Assembly (NCBI RefSeq): GCF_000473205.1
Contig: NZ_KI421507.1
Location: forward strand, 2,665,187-2,729,186
Direction: 5' to 3'
Length of the DNA: 64,000 bases
Source of the DNA: Pseudophaeobacter arcticus DSM 23566
GTDB taxonomy: Bacteria; Pseudomonadota; Alphaproteobacteria; Rhodobacterales; Rhodobacteraceae
Below the pieces are notes generated by a model that was not told the origin of the DNA, made no database searches, and saw nothing but the letters and a program-made list of their open reading frames with translations. Positions 1-8,855 of the stretch are shown here, piece after piece (the first letter of the stretch is position 1; each line of letters starts with the position of its first letter). The position numbers and the translations under genes were made by a program.

Positions 1-123
1 ACCTTTTTCCTCGCCGCCGGCGGGCTTTACCTGCTGGTGACGCTCTGTTCCGGCGCGGTCTTTGCCCGCATCGAGAAATGGGCCCGCCGTGGCCAGCCCT
101 CGTTGAAGGAGGGCAAGACATGA
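1..123 (+). CDS. Polar amino-acid ABC transporter permease, C-terminal end (partial)
   Basis: Only the last 40 codons are present, reading from the first base of the window to TGA at 121-123. The sequence shows a final hydrophobic helix (FFLAAGGLYLLVTLCSGAVF) followed by a basic cytoplasmic tail, as at the end of HisM/ArtQ-type inner-membrane permeases. The stop overlaps the start of the next permease gene in an ATGA arrangement, so the two are translationally coupled and probably form the heteromeric membrane channel of one importer. The substrate-binding protein and ATPase are not visible and presumably lie to the left. Confidence 0.75.
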   Translation, partial: TFFLAAGGLYLLVTLCSGAVFARIEKWARRGQPSLKEGKT

Positions 124-896
124 ACAGCCTCAAATCCCTGATGCAACCCCATCGTATCGTGCTGATGGCGCTCTTTGCCGGGTTGCTCATGTGGAGTGCG
201 CTGACGATGCGCTGGGACTGGATCCCAAAATACGCCCCCCTGGCCCTGCAAGGGTTGTGGACCACCCTTTGGATTCTGCTGGTCACCACGGTCCTGGGGT
301 TCTTGCTCGCCATCCCGCTGGGGCTCGCGCAGGCGATTGGGCCCTGGTATCTCTCCCTGCCCGCGCGGGTCTTTTGCACGGTCATTCGCGGCACTCCGCT
401 CTTGTTGCAGATCTGGCTGCTTTATTATGGGCTTGGCTCGCTGTTTCCGCAGTTTCCCTGGATCCGCTCCAGCGAGCTGTGGCCCTATCTGCGTCAGGCC
501 TGGCCCTATGCGGTGCTGGCGCTCACCCTGTCCTATGCAGGCTATGAGGGCGAAGTGATGCGTGGCGCCTTTTCTGGCGTGGCCAAGGGCCAGCTGGAGG
601 CCGCCAAGAGCTTTGGCATGCCCCGCTTTACCATGTTCCGCCGTATCTGGCTGCCCCAGGCGATCCGCAATGTCCTGCCAACCCTGGGGGGCGAAACCAT
701 CCTGCAGCTGAAAGCCACCCCGCTGGTGGCCACCATCACCGTGGTCGAGATCTACGCCGTCTCCTCCAGAGTGCGCTCTGATACCTTTATTGTCTACGAG
801 CCGCTGCTGCTGCTTGCCTTGGTCTATATGATCATTGCCGGGCTGATCGGGCTGGCCTTCAAGCGATTTGAAAACCAGATCCCCTCTGGCCGCTAA
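120..896 (+). CDS. Polar amino-acid ABC transporter permease (HisM/ArtM type)
   Basis: A 258-residue inner-membrane permease. I take ATG at 120, which overlaps the upstream stop, rather than the in-frame ATG at 78 that would sit inside the previous gene. About five to six hydrophobic segments are visible, with the PAAT-family start (GLWTTLWILLVTTVLGF) and the EAA loop EAAKSFGMPRFTMFRRIWLP that docks on the ATPase. Family members import polar or charged amino acids across the inner membrane. It is the last gene of its operon, since a strong hairpin terminator follows at 982-1014. The substrate cannot be read from the permease alone. Confidence 0.9.
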   Translation: MNSLKSLMQPHRIVLMALFAGLLMWSALTMRWDWIPKYAPLALQGLWTTLWILLVTTVLGFLLAIPLGLAQAIGPWYLSLPARVFCTVIRGTPLLLQIWLLYYGLGSLFPQFPWIRSSELWPYLRQAWPYAVLALTLSYAGYEGEVMRGAFSGVAKGQLEAAKSFGMPRFTMFRRIWLPQAIRNVLPTLGGETILQLKATPLVATITVVEIYAVSSRVRSDTFIVYEPLLLLALVYMIIAGLIGLAFKRFENQIPSGR

Positions 897-977
897 TACA
901 TCTGACAGCGGAGCCTAAACTGCTACCTGGATAGGCCAGTAGATCTGCAACCAGCCCCCGGCACAACAGGTCCTTAA

Positions 978-1018
978 TAAAAAAGGCCCCGGTGACATCA
1001 TCACCGGGGCCTTTCTTT
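978..1018. terminator. Bidirectional rho-independent terminator
   Basis: A perfect 14-bp stem (982-995 with 1001-1014) encloses a 5-nt loop. It is flanked by a run of A on the left and by TTTCTTTT on the right, so both strands have a U-rich tail. It sits between the convergent permease and the GcvT-fusion dehydrogenase gene and can serve both. Confidence 0.85.
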
Positions 1019-1068
1019 TCTCGCAAAGCCTAACCCTGCGGTTTTAGCTTTGCGTTTCCTGCTGCGCC

Positions 1069-3570
1069 TTAGCCGTTTTGACGGATGGTGGCGTTTGTCG
1101 GATCATAGGGGCTGTCGCATGTCACAACCGCATCCCAGAGTTTATCCTGCAGTTTCACTTTCAGTTTGGTACCCTCGACCGCCAGCTCTGGCGGCACATA
1201 GCCCATGCCAATCGACTTTTCAAAAGCCACCGAATAGCCGCCCGAGGTCAGGCGCCCGACGCGGGTTGCACCATCTTCGGTATAGAGCGCCTCGCGGCCC
1301 CATGGATCGGCATCGTCAGGCCCGTCAATCAGCAGGGTGCAGCATTTAACCCGCACGCCCTTTTCAATCATCGCCTCTTTACCGTGGAAGTCTTTTTCCA
1401 GGTCGATAAAGCGGGGCAGATCGGCCTCGGCCGGGGTGGCGTCGCGGCCCAGCTCGGTGCCAAAGGCGCGATAGCTTTTCTCCATCCGCAGCCAGTTTTG
1501 TGCCCGGGCGCCAACCAGCTTCATGCCGTGTTTCTCGCCAGCTTTTTCCAGCAGATCGAACAGGTAGTTCTGCATCTCGATCGGGTGGTGCAGCTCCCAG
1601 CCCAGCTCACCGGTGTAGGCCACACGGATCGCATTGACGGGGCACATGCCCAGTTCGATCTGACGCGCCGACAGCCAGGGGAAGCGCTTGTTGCTGAGTG
1701 CGGTTTCCGGATCGGCGTCAACGATGATCTCTTTCAGGATATCGCGCGACTTGGGTCCGGCGATGGCAAAGACGCCCCACTGGGTGGTGACATCCTGGAT
1801 CTCGATATAGCCGAACTCCTCCATCTTGTCCTCGGCCGCCTTGCGCAGGAAGTCGGCGTCATATTCGCTCCAGGCCCCGGCGGAGACCAGATAGTAGTTG
1901 TTCTCGCCGTTGCGCACGATGGTGTATTCGGTGCGGGTGGTGCCCGCCGAGGTCAGCGCGTAGGTCAGGTTGATACGACCAACCTTGGGCAGTTTGTTGC
2001 AGGTGAACCAGTCGAGGAACTGGGTGGCACCGGGGCCCTTGACCACATGTTTGGTAAAGGCGGTTGCATCCACCAGGCCAGCAGTTTCGCGGATCGCCTT
2101 GGCTTCGTCCACGGCATACTGCCACCAGCCCCCACGGCGGAAGCTGCGGGCCTCTTCGTCGTTGAAACCTACTGGCGCGTAGTAGTTGGGACGTTCCCAG
2201 CCATTGACCCAGCCAAACTGTGCACCGCGCTCTTTTTGGCGATCATAGGCTGGCGAGCAGCGCAGGCCGCGCGCGGCGGGGCGCTCTTCGTCCGGGTGGT
2301 GCAGGATGTAGACGTGCTCGTAGCATTCTTCGTTCTTGCGGGCGGCAAATTCGGTGGTCAGCCAGTTGGAGGAATACCGTTTGGGATCCAGCGATGCCAT
2401 GTCGATTTCGGCTTCGCCATCCACCATCATCTGCGCCAGGTAGTAGCCGGTGCCGCCTGCGGCGGTGATGCCAAAGGAGAAACCTTCTGCCAGCCACATG
2501 TTGCGCAGACCAGGTGCCGGGCCAACCAGCGGGTTGCCATCAGGCGTGTAGCAGATCGGGCCGTTGAAGTCGTCCTTCAGGCCAGAGTCGGCGCAGGAGG
2601 GAACGCGCTCTGCCATCGCCATGTACTGATCCGCAATCCGGTCCAGATCCAGCGGGAACAGGTCGGCGCGGAAGCTGTCGGGCACGCCATGTTCAAACCG
2701 TGCGGGCGCGCCGTGCTCGTAGATGCCGAGGATCCAGCCGCCGCGCTCTTCGCGGGCGTAGGATTCATTGTCGGCGTCGCGGATGACGGGGTGCTCGGGG
2801 TTGCCGGCTTCGCGCCATTTGACCAGCTCGGGGTCCTTGTCCATGACGATAAAGGTGTGCTCGACCGGGATCGCAGGCATTTTGATGCCCAGCAACTTGG
2901 CGGTGCGCTGCGCGTGGTTGCCCGACGCGGTCACGACGTGCTCGGCGGTGATCACCACTTGCTCGTCGGAGGGGACCAGGTTGCCGCCCTTTTCCACCAT
3001 CTTGGTGCAGGTGACTTCCCAATGGGTACCGGTCCAGTGGAAGGCATCGGCTTGCAGTTTGCGCACGATATCGACGCCGCGCTGACGGGCACCCTTGGCC
3101 ATCGCCTGGGTCACATCTGCGGGGTTAATATAGCCGTCTTCGGTGTGATAGATCGCGCCTTTCAGGTCGCCGGTCTCAATCAGCGGCCAGCGCTCCTTGA
3201 TCTGCTCAGGGGTGAGCCACTCATAATCAACATCGCAGGTTTCCGCAGTCGAAGCGTAAAGCTTGTACTCATCCATACGCTCGTCGGTCTGCGCCATGCG
3301 CAGGTTGCCAACAACGGCAAAACCGGCGTTCAGGCCTGTCTCTTCCTCAAGCTGTTTGTAAAAATCAACCGAGTATTTGTGGATATGGGTGGTCGCATAG
3401 GACATGTTGAACAGCGGCAAAAGCCCCGCCGCATGCCATGTGGACCCCGAGGTCAACTCATCACGCTCGATCAGCATGACGTCGTCCCAGCCGGCTTTGG
3501 CGAGGTGATAGGCAATTGAGGTTCCAACGGCGCCGCCGCCGACAACCAATGCTTTGACTTGGGTTTTCAT
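1069..3570 (-). CDS. Dimethylglycine/sarcosine dehydrogenase-like FAD oxidoreductase fused to GcvT
   Basis: An 833-residue two-part enzyme. The N-terminal half is a DAO-type FAD domain with the dinucleotide motif VVGGGAVG (about residues 9-16) and STWHAAG around residue 46, whose His is the covalent flavin site in dimethylglycine dehydrogenase relatives. The C-terminal half (from about residue 440) is an aminomethyltransferase (GcvT) fold that passes the released one-carbon unit to tetrahydrofolate. The family oxidatively demethylates methylated glycines formed from glycine betaine. I chose the ATG at 3570, with GGAG upstream, over an upstream in-frame ATG at 3666 because homologues begin just before the FAD motif. 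The exact substrate is inferred, not shown. Confidence 0.85.
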   Translation of the reverse strand: MKTQVKALVVGGGAVGTSIAYHLAKAGWDDVMLIERDELTSGSTWHAAGLLPLFNMSYATTHIHKYSVDFYKQLEEETGLNAGFAVVGNLRMAQTDERMDEYKLYASTAETCDVDYEWLTPEQIKERWPLIETGDLKGAIYHTEDGYINPADVTQAMAKGARQRGVDIVRKLQADAFHWTGTHWEVTCTKMVEKGGNLVPSDEQVVITAEHVVTASGNHAQRTAKLLGIKMPAIPVEHTFIVMDKDPELVKWREAGNPEHPVIRDADNESYAREERGGWILGIYEHGAPARFEHGVPDSFRADLFPLDLDRIADQYMAMAERVPSCADSGLKDDFNGPICYTPDGNPLVGPAPGLRNMWLAEGFSFGITAAGGTGYYLAQMMVDGEAEIDMASLDPKRYSSNWLTTEFAARKNEECYEHVYILHHPDEERPAARGLRCSPAYDRQKERGAQFGWVNGWERPNYYAPVGFNDEEARSFRRGGWWQYAVDEAKAIRETAGLVDATAFTKHVVKGPGATQFLDWFTCNKLPKVGRINLTYALTSAGTTRTEYTIVRNGENNYYLVSAGAWSEYDADFLRKAAEDKMEEFGYIEIQDVTTQWGVFAIAGPKSRDILKEIIVDADPETALSNKRFPWLSARQIELGMCPVNAIRVAYTGELGWELHHPIEMQNYLFDLLEKAGEKHGMKLVGARAQNWLRMEKSYRAFGTELGRDATPAEADLPRFIDLEKDFHGKEAMIEKGVRVKCCTLLIDGPDDADPWGREALYTEDGATRVGRLTSGGYSVAFEKSIGMGYVPPELAVEGTKLKVKLQDKLWDAVVTCDSPYDPTNATIRQNG

Positions 3571-3763
3571 GAGGCCGTTCTCCGGAACAAGTGACTCGGT
3601 TTCTGCATTGGTTATGCCCAAAGCCCGTGAAACCGGTCTAAATCCATCCGACGCAAATATAGTCAAAACCGACCTTTTGGCGCCAACCGTCCCCGGTTCC
3701 GAGCAATAGTCCCTGCCTAGCCCATGTCCGCTGTCATGCCGGGTCCTGGCCCGGTGATCCAGA

Positions 3764-4123
3764 CTACTGACAGTTCAAGGCGGTCCCGCGGCGAATACAG
3801 ACACTGGCAGGCACCTGCTCCTGCGCCGCAACATCCGCTTCTGCCACATCATCACCACCAGAAAGGCGCGCGCCGATTGCAGAGCCAAGGCCAGTTTCAA
3901 AGCCAAGGCCTGTGGCCTTTTGCCAAAGCCCATCTCGCTGGCCTTCCGTTGCAATGCGATCAGCCGGCTCGGTCTTATAGCGCTTTTGCACGATGGCCGC
4001 ATAATCTTTCATGCTCAGCTCACCCGGCCCCAGCCCGGCTTTCTGGCTTTGCATATTGTAGTCTACTGCAACAACCGCCTGGGTGCTAAATACAAGTATC
4101 CCCAAGGTTTTTCGTAAACTCAT
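3764..4123 (-). CDS. Small exported protein of unknown function
   Basis: A 119-residue open frame with a short N-terminal hydrophobic stretch after two basic residues (MSLRKTLGILVFSTQAVVAV), compatible with a signal sequence. A GGGAG ribosome-binding site precedes the ATG. The mature part contains a Gly-rich segment (GLGFETGLGSAIGARLSGG) that could be a short membrane-active or glycine-zipper stretch. I do not recognise the family. It lies alone between the dehydrogenase genes and is separated from the D-lactate dehydrogenase-like gene by a long inverted repeat. Confidence 0.6.
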   Translation of the reverse strand: MSLRKTLGILVFSTQAVVAVDYNMQSQKAGLGPGELSMKDYAAIVQKRYKTEPADRIATEGQRDGLWQKATGLGFETGLGSAIGARLSGGDDVAEADVAAQEQVPASVCIRRGTALNCQ

Positions 4124-4193
4124 CTACTCACTCCCGAACCAAAACCGGACTCTCAGGGCGAGAATACAGGGGAAGTTGGGGCAAATTATGACA

Positions 4194-4243
4194 TTCCCAT
4201 GCCATGCCCCCCGCAAGCAGGGCATGGGAGCATGGCATGGGAA
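4194..4243. repeat. Perfect 14-bp inverted repeat with a competing inner hairpin
   Basis: TTCCCATGCCATGC (4194-4207) is repeated in reverse complement at 4230-4243. Inside it, CCATGCCC (4202-4209) can pair instead with GGGCATGG (4220-4227), so the two stems are mutually exclusive in part. It lies 11 bp beyond the stop of the FAD-linked oxidase gene. No clear U-tract follows on either strand, so it may stabilise mRNA ends or attenuate rather than terminate strictly. Confidence 0.7.
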
Positions 4244-4254
4244 GGATCTTATCC

Positions 4255-5664
4255 TCAGCCCTTATCGGCGAGGATTTTACCAGGATTGAGGATATCGTCC
4301 GGATCCAGCGCGGCCTTGATCGCCGCCATATAGCGGGTTGCGGCCCCCAGTTCTTTTTGCAGATAGGGGCGTTTGCCCTGACCTATCCCGTGTTCGCCGG
4401 TGCAGGTCCCATCCAGCGAGATCGCCAGGTCATTCAGCCAGCTGATAAATTCGTCAGCCTTCTGGCGCTCCTCTGCACTTTCCATGTCCACCAAGACCAA
4501 GGAGTGGAAATTGCCATCGCCCACATGGCCAACGATAGGGGCAACTAGCCCCAGATCTTCGGCCTTTTGCTGGGTGGCACCGACACATTCGGCCAGTTTT
4601 GAAATCGGCACACAGACATCGGTGGAAATTCCCTTGGCACCGGGGCGGATCTGCATGCAGGCCCAATACATGTCATGGCGCGCCTGCCACAGCTTGTTGC
4701 GCTCCTCTGCCGAGGACGTGGCCTCGATATCAAAACCGCCAAACTCATCCGCAATGGCTGCAAAAGTCTCGCTCTGTTCCACCACAGAGGCATCCGAGCC
4801 GTGGAATTCCAGCAGCAGCAGCGGTGTTTCCGGCAGCGAGAGCTTGGAATAGCTGTTGGCAGCCGCAACGCTCATCTCGTCGAGCAGTTCCATACGAGCA
4901 ATGGGAATGCCGTATTGAATGGTCATCATCACGGCGCGACAGGCGTCATCCACGGTGCGGAACGAACAGCGCGCCGAGCGGATCGCCTCGGGGATGCCCT
5001 GCAGGCGCAGGGTGATTTCGGTCATCAGGCCCAGCGTCCCTTCGGAACCGACCATCAGCCGCGTCAAGTCATAGCCCGCCGAAGACTTCTTGGCCCGTTG
5101 CGCGGTGCGGATCACCTCGCCATCCGCCATCACCACTTCCAGGGCCAGAACATTATCCTTCATGGTGCCATAACGCACCGCATTGGTGCCCGAGGCCCGG
5201 GTCGCGGCCATGCCACCAAGCGAGGCATTGGCACCGGGGTCAATCGGGAAGAACAACCCCTGGTCGCGCAGAAAAGTATTGAGCTGTTCACGGGTGACAC
5301 CGGGCTGCACCACCACATCCAGATCCTCGGCATGGACCGCCAGAATCTGATCCATCCGCATCATGTCGACACAGATCCCACCGGCGGGCGCGTTGACATG
5401 CCCTTCCAGCGAGGTGCCAGTGCCAAAAGGAATGACCGGCACGCCATATTTGGCGCAGGTTTTGACTATGGCGGCGACCTCGGCGGTGGAGGTTGGAAAG
5501 ACCACCGCATCAGGGGCCTGATTGGTGATCCAGGTGGTCGTATGGCCATGCTGCTCGCGGATCGCCTGACCGGTCTGCAGCTGCTTTCCGAACTGCTGTT
5601 TCAAGACGCTGATGGCAGCCTCGATGCCGGCTTCATTACGTGGCAATGCTGTTGCTTGCACCAT
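4255..5664 (-). CDS. FAD-linked oxidase, D-lactate dehydrogenase (cytochrome)/GlcD family
   Basis: A 469-residue flavoenzyme. The FAD-binding type 4 (PCMH) domain occupies roughly residues 45-185, with the segment IPFGTGTSLEGH typical of the family. The FAD-oxidase C domain follows and ends in GEHGIGQGK and DPDDILNPGKI. Relatives oxidise D-lactate or related 2-hydroxyacids and pass electrons to cytochrome c or quinone. No GlcE or GlcF partner is adjacent, which favours the single-subunit D-lactate dehydrogenase type over glycolate oxidase. The ATG at 5664 has AGGAAGAGG upstream. A promoter-like pair and a 20-bp perfect palindrome lie just upstream. Confidence 0.88.
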   Translation of the reverse strand: MVQATALPRNEAGIEAAISVLKQQFGKQLQTGQAIREQHGHTTTWITNQAPDAVVFPTSTAEVAAIVKTCAKYGVPVIPFGTGTSLEGHVNAPAGGICVDMMRMDQILAVHAEDLDVVVQPGVTREQLNTFLRDQGLFFPIDPGANASLGGMAATRASGTNAVRYGTMKDNVLALEVVMADGEVIRTAQRAKKSSAGYDLTRLMVGSEGTLGLMTEITLRLQGIPEAIRSARCSFRTVDDACRAVMMTIQYGIPIARMELLDEMSVAAANSYSKLSLPETPLLLLEFHGSDASVVEQSETFAAIADEFGGFDIEATSSAEERNKLWQARHDMYWACMQIRPGAKGISTDVCVPISKLAECVGATQQKAEDLGLVAPIVGHVGDGNFHSLVLVDMESAEERQKADEFISWLNDLAISLDGTCTGEHGIGQGKRPYLQKELGAATRYMAAIKAALDPDDILNPGKILADKG

Positions 5665-5718
5665 GGTGTGATCCTCTTCCTTTCCCCGGCGGTATGATGT
5701 CGCCGCTGTCCTCGCCCT

Positions 5719-5738
5719 CGTGTTGTCATGACAACACG
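5719..5738. promoter_or_regulatory. 20-bp perfect palindrome, probable repressor operator
   Basis: The segment is fully self-complementary with core TTGTCATGACAA. It lies 55 bp upstream of the FAD-linked oxidase start and immediately downstream of a promoter-like sequence on the minus strand (TTGTCT at 5774-5769, 17 nt, CATAAG at 5751-5746). A dimeric repressor bound here would cover the likely transcription start. The core resembles operators of GntR-FCD regulators such as the LldR group, but no regulator gene is adjacent. Confidence 0.6.
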
Positions 5739-5745
5739 TGCGCCT

Positions 5746-5774
5746 CTTATGATGTAAAAAAGGGGTGCAGACAA
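5746..5774 (-). promoter_or_regulatory. Candidate sigma-70 promoter of the FAD-linked oxidase gene
   Basis: TTGTCT and CATAAG are spaced by 17 nt on the minus strand. The -35 element lies within the terminator hairpin of the upstream gamma-glutamyltransferase gene, and the operator-like palindrome follows the -10. This is a motif match only. Confidence 0.4.
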
Positions 5775-5791
5775 GACATTGCCGCACCCCT
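5755..5791 (-). terminator. Rho-independent terminator of the gamma-glutamyltransferase gene
   Basis: AGGGGTGC (5761-5768) pairs with GCACCCCT (5784-5791). On the minus strand the stem is followed by a run of six T. It lies 45 bp beyond the stop of the minus-strand gamma-glutamyltransferase gene. Confidence 0.75.
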
Positions 5792-5836
5792 TATTCTCTG
5801 CATGCTGGCCCAGCCCTTGGGCCAGGTTACATCCCG

Positions 5837-7642
5837 CTATTGCCCCAGCGCAATGCCCTCGCGGCGCGGGTCGGCGCCGCCTTTCAGGGTTTCACCAATT
5901 TCAATGGCATGCAGGCCCGAGTTCAGATCGCGGATATTGACCTTATAACCCATCTCGGTCAGGCGCGGCTCCAGATCCGCTGCGCCAGTGTCTGCCTCCA
6001 GATCATAGGTGCCAAACCGGTTCACCGCATGCGGCAGGCTCAGCGCCTGCTGCACATCCATGCCCCAATCAGCCCAGGCCACGATGGCCGTTGCCACATA
6101 GCCGATAATGCGGCTGCCACCGGGAGAGCCAATCGCCAGAACAGGCGTGCCCTCTTTCATCACAATGGTCGGCGCCATAGAAGACCGTGGCCGTTTGCCC
6201 GGCTCCAACCGATTGGCGATGGGAACCCCGTCGCGATGGCTGCGAAAGGAGAAATCGGTCAGTTCGTTGTTGAGCAGGAAACCATTGCTCATCAAGCGGG
6301 AGCCAAAGCCATTTTCAATGGTCGTGGTCATCGACAGCACATTGCCATATTGATCGACAATCACCAGATGCGAGGTCGAAGGGAACTCGATCGAGGCATC
6401 ATCAGCCCAAAGCGGTGCCAATCCGGCATGATCAAACTCTGGCTTGCCCGGGGCCACTTCGGCCAGGGCCGTATCGCTTGCCAGCAGCGCCGCCCGGCTG
6501 GCCAGATAATCAGGGTCGACCAGACCCTTGGCCGGAACCGGCACATAATCGCTATCCGCCATGTAGCGTCCACGATCCGCAAAGGCGAGCCGTGATGCAT
6601 CGCCGATCAACCGCCAGGATTGTGGATTTTCAGCCCCCAGTGCCGCCAGATCATAGCCGCCCAACATGCCCAGGATTTGCCCCACGGTCAGCGCCCCCGA
6701 AGACGGCGGCCCCATGCCGCAGACCTCAAAGACGCGGTAGCTGGCGCAGCTCGCAGGGCGCTCTTTCACCTGATACAGCGCCAGATCCAGTGCCGAGAGA
6801 ACACCAGGATTGCCCTCGGCCTCCTGCACTGTGCGCACAATATCGGCTGCAACAGGCCCGGTATAAAACCCCTGGGCACCTTCAGCCGCAAGGCGGCGCA
6901 GCACATCAGCATAGGCGGTATTGGTCAGGATGTCCCCTGCGGCCAGCGGCGTGCCCCCCGGCAGGAAATAGTCAGCCGTGGCAGGGAAACGCCCCAGCCG
7001 GTCCGCATCGCGCGCGATCGACCCGGCCATACGGGGCGAGACCTCAAAGCCCTCTTCGGCCAAAGAAATGCCTGCCGCAAACAGCGAGGCCCAATTGGCC
7101 TGCCCCCATTTGCGATGCGCCGCCTCCAGCAAGGCCGGGGTGCCGGGGGTGCCAACGGATCGCCCGCCAACAACAGCGTCAAAAAACTTTAGCGGCTCGC
7201 CCGCTTCATCCTGGAAAAGCTGTGGCGTTGCCGCCAAAGGCGCTGTTTCGCGCGCATCCAGCGTGGTGATTGCGCCCGACTCGGCGTCATACCAGACCAG
7301 AAAGGAACCGCCCCCCAGCCCCGAAGACTGCGGCTCGACCAGTCCTAAAACGGTCTGTACCGCTACCATGGCATCTGCGGCGGTGCCGCCCTGACGCAAG
7401 ATAGCAGCGCCCGCTTCAACCGCATGTGGATTGGCCGCTGCGATCATCCAGTTTTGTGCCTCAACCGGCGCGCCGGCCGCCTTGGTGGCAAGCGAGGCGG
7501 CAACCGCTTCTGAAATGGCCGCGACCGGGCCAGCACTGGCCCCTTCAGGAGCAACCGCATCCGCCGCCTCCTGCGCAACAGCGCCGACGGAAAACAGGGT
7601 TAGGCCCGACAAGGTAAGGCAAGTCAGTAGAACAGATTTCAT
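5837..7642 (-). CDS. ggt: Gamma-glutamyltransferase (secreted, Ntn hydrolase)
   Basis: A 601-residue precursor with a signal peptide (residues 1-23, cleavage near VGAVAQEA). It contains the autocatalytic processing site PSTSHLV, where Thr near residue 423 becomes the N-terminal nucleophile of the small subunit. The downstream glycine-rich GSPGGSRI motif also fits. The enzyme cleaves or transfers the gamma-glutamyl group of glutathione and related compounds in the periplasm. Length and domain order match the family. It probably belongs to the same transcriptional direction as the 2-hydroxyacid dehydrogenase upstream (35 bp gap) and ends at its own terminator. Confidence 0.93.
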   Translation of the reverse strand: MKSVLLTCLTLSGLTLFSVGAVAQEAADAVAPEGASAGPVAAISEAVAASLATKAAGAPVEAQNWMIAAANPHAVEAGAAILRQGGTAADAMVAVQTVLGLVEPQSSGLGGGSFLVWYDAESGAITTLDARETAPLAATPQLFQDEAGEPLKFFDAVVGGRSVGTPGTPALLEAAHRKWGQANWASLFAAGISLAEEGFEVSPRMAGSIARDADRLGRFPATADYFLPGGTPLAAGDILTNTAYADVLRRLAAEGAQGFYTGPVAADIVRTVQEAEGNPGVLSALDLALYQVKERPASCASYRVFEVCGMGPPSSGALTVGQILGMLGGYDLAALGAENPQSWRLIGDASRLAFADRGRYMADSDYVPVPAKGLVDPDYLASRAALLASDTALAEVAPGKPEFDHAGLAPLWADDASIEFPSTSHLVIVDQYGNVLSMTTTIENGFGSRLMSNGFLLNNELTDFSFRSHRDGVPIANRLEPGKRPRSSMAPTIVMKEGTPVLAIGSPGGSRIIGYVATAIVAWADWGMDVQQALSLPHAVNRFGTYDLEADTGAADLEPRLTEMGYKVNIRDLNSGLHAIEIGETLKGGADPRREGIALGQ

Positions 7643-7677
7643 GGAACGCCCTCACAATCGAAAGATGCAGATGGCCC

Positions 7678-8664
7678 TTACAACATGGCAGGCACAACCT
7701 GATCCGGTGGCCGGTGCCCATCCTCGAAGGTTTTGATATTCAACAGGACTTTTTCACCCATCTCAATCCGGCCTTCCAGGGTTGCAGAACCCATATGCGG
7801 CAGAAGTACCACATTTGGCAACTCGCGCAACCTTGGATTGATACGGGTGCCCTTTTCGTAGACATCCAGACCGGCGCCGGCAATTTCGTCACTGCGCAGC
7901 ATCCGCGTCAAGGCCAGTTCGTCGATCACCTCGCCGCGTGAGGTGTTGACCACCACCGCCGAGGGTTTCATCAGCTTCAGCCGCCGGGCGTTCAGCAGAT
8001 GGAAGGTCGAGGGCGTCGAGGGGCAATTGACCGAAATCACATCCATGCGCGCCACCATCTGATCCAGGCTTTCCCAATAGGTGGCCTCCAGATCGGCCTC
8101 GATTTCGGGGCGCAGGCGACGGCGGTTGTGATAGTGGATCTGCATGCCAAAGGCGCGGGCCCGGCGCGCCACAGCTTGACCAATCTGACCCATACCCAGA
8201 ATACCCAGACGCCGCCCTGCCAGACGCCCCCCAAGCATCGCTGTTGGCGCCCAGCCCTGCCAGTCGCCCTTTTGCATCACGGCAAGCCCTTCGGGGATAC
8301 GGCGCACCACCGCCATGATCAAAGCCATTGCCATATCGGCGGTGTCATCGGTCAATACACCCGGCGTATTGGACACCAGAATGCCGCGCTGACGGGCCGT
8401 GGCCACATCAATGTGATCGACCCCTGCACCATAGTTTGCAATCAGTTTCAGCTTATCGCCGGCCTGACCCAGAAGGGCGGCATCAATGGTATCCGTGACC
8501 GTTGGCACCAGCACATCCGCCGCTTTCATCGCGGCGGCCAGTTCCTGGCGGCTCATCGGCGTATCATCGCTGCGCAACTGAACATCAAACAGCTCGCTCA
8601 GCCGAGTCTCTACCGGCTCTGGCAACCGTCGCGTTACGACAACACTCAGACGTTCTCTTGCCAC
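7678..8664 (-). CDS. D-isomer 2-hydroxyacid dehydrogenase (glyoxylate/hydroxypyruvate reductase-like)
   Basis: A 328-residue NAD(P)-dependent dehydrogenase. The Rossmann motif GILGMGQIGQAV is near mid-protein. The catalytic Arg is in NTSRGEVID, the Glu in DVYEKG and the His in LLPHMGSAT. Relatives interconvert 2-oxoacids and D-2-hydroxyacids such as glyoxylate and glycolate. I prefer GTG at 8664, which has AGGGGAG about seven bases upstream and gives the usual length. ATG at 8688 in frame is possible. The gene lies 35 bp upstream of the gamma-glutamyltransferase gene and may be co-transcribed with it. Confidence 0.88.
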   Translation of the reverse strand: MARERLSVVVTRRLPEPVETRLSELFDVQLRSDDTPMSRQELAAAMKAADVLVPTVTDTIDAALLGQAGDKLKLIANYGAGVDHIDVATARQRGILVSNTPGVLTDDTADMAMALIMAVVRRIPEGLAVMQKGDWQGWAPTAMLGGRLAGRRLGILGMGQIGQAVARRARAFGMQIHYHNRRRLRPEIEADLEATYWESLDQMVARMDVISVNCPSTPSTFHLLNARRLKLMKPSAVVVNTSRGEVIDELALTRMLRSDEIAGAGLDVYEKGTRINPRLRELPNVVLLPHMGSATLEGRIEMGEKVLLNIKTFEDGHRPPDQVVPAML

Positions 8665-8855
8665 TTTTGCTCTCCCCTGGCTTTTCATTTCATCTGCCTT
8701 GATGGCATGGTGGCGCAGGACGGAACCGGGCACAAGAACCGATCCGCCAGAACCGGAACAAGTGACGCAGCTTTTTGCCCTTTCAGGCAGGAAAGCCTCC
8801 AGGATTTCGGAACCAAGATTTAGCAGGCTTAACCACGAGCAGAAGTGAGCAGGCA

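Noticed and set aside
1078..3519. An 813-codon open frame on the plus strand, opposite the dehydrogenase gene
   Set aside because: It is the antisense shadow of a GC-rich gene. Its translation has no recognisable motif, while the minus strand has full FAD and GcvT motifs.
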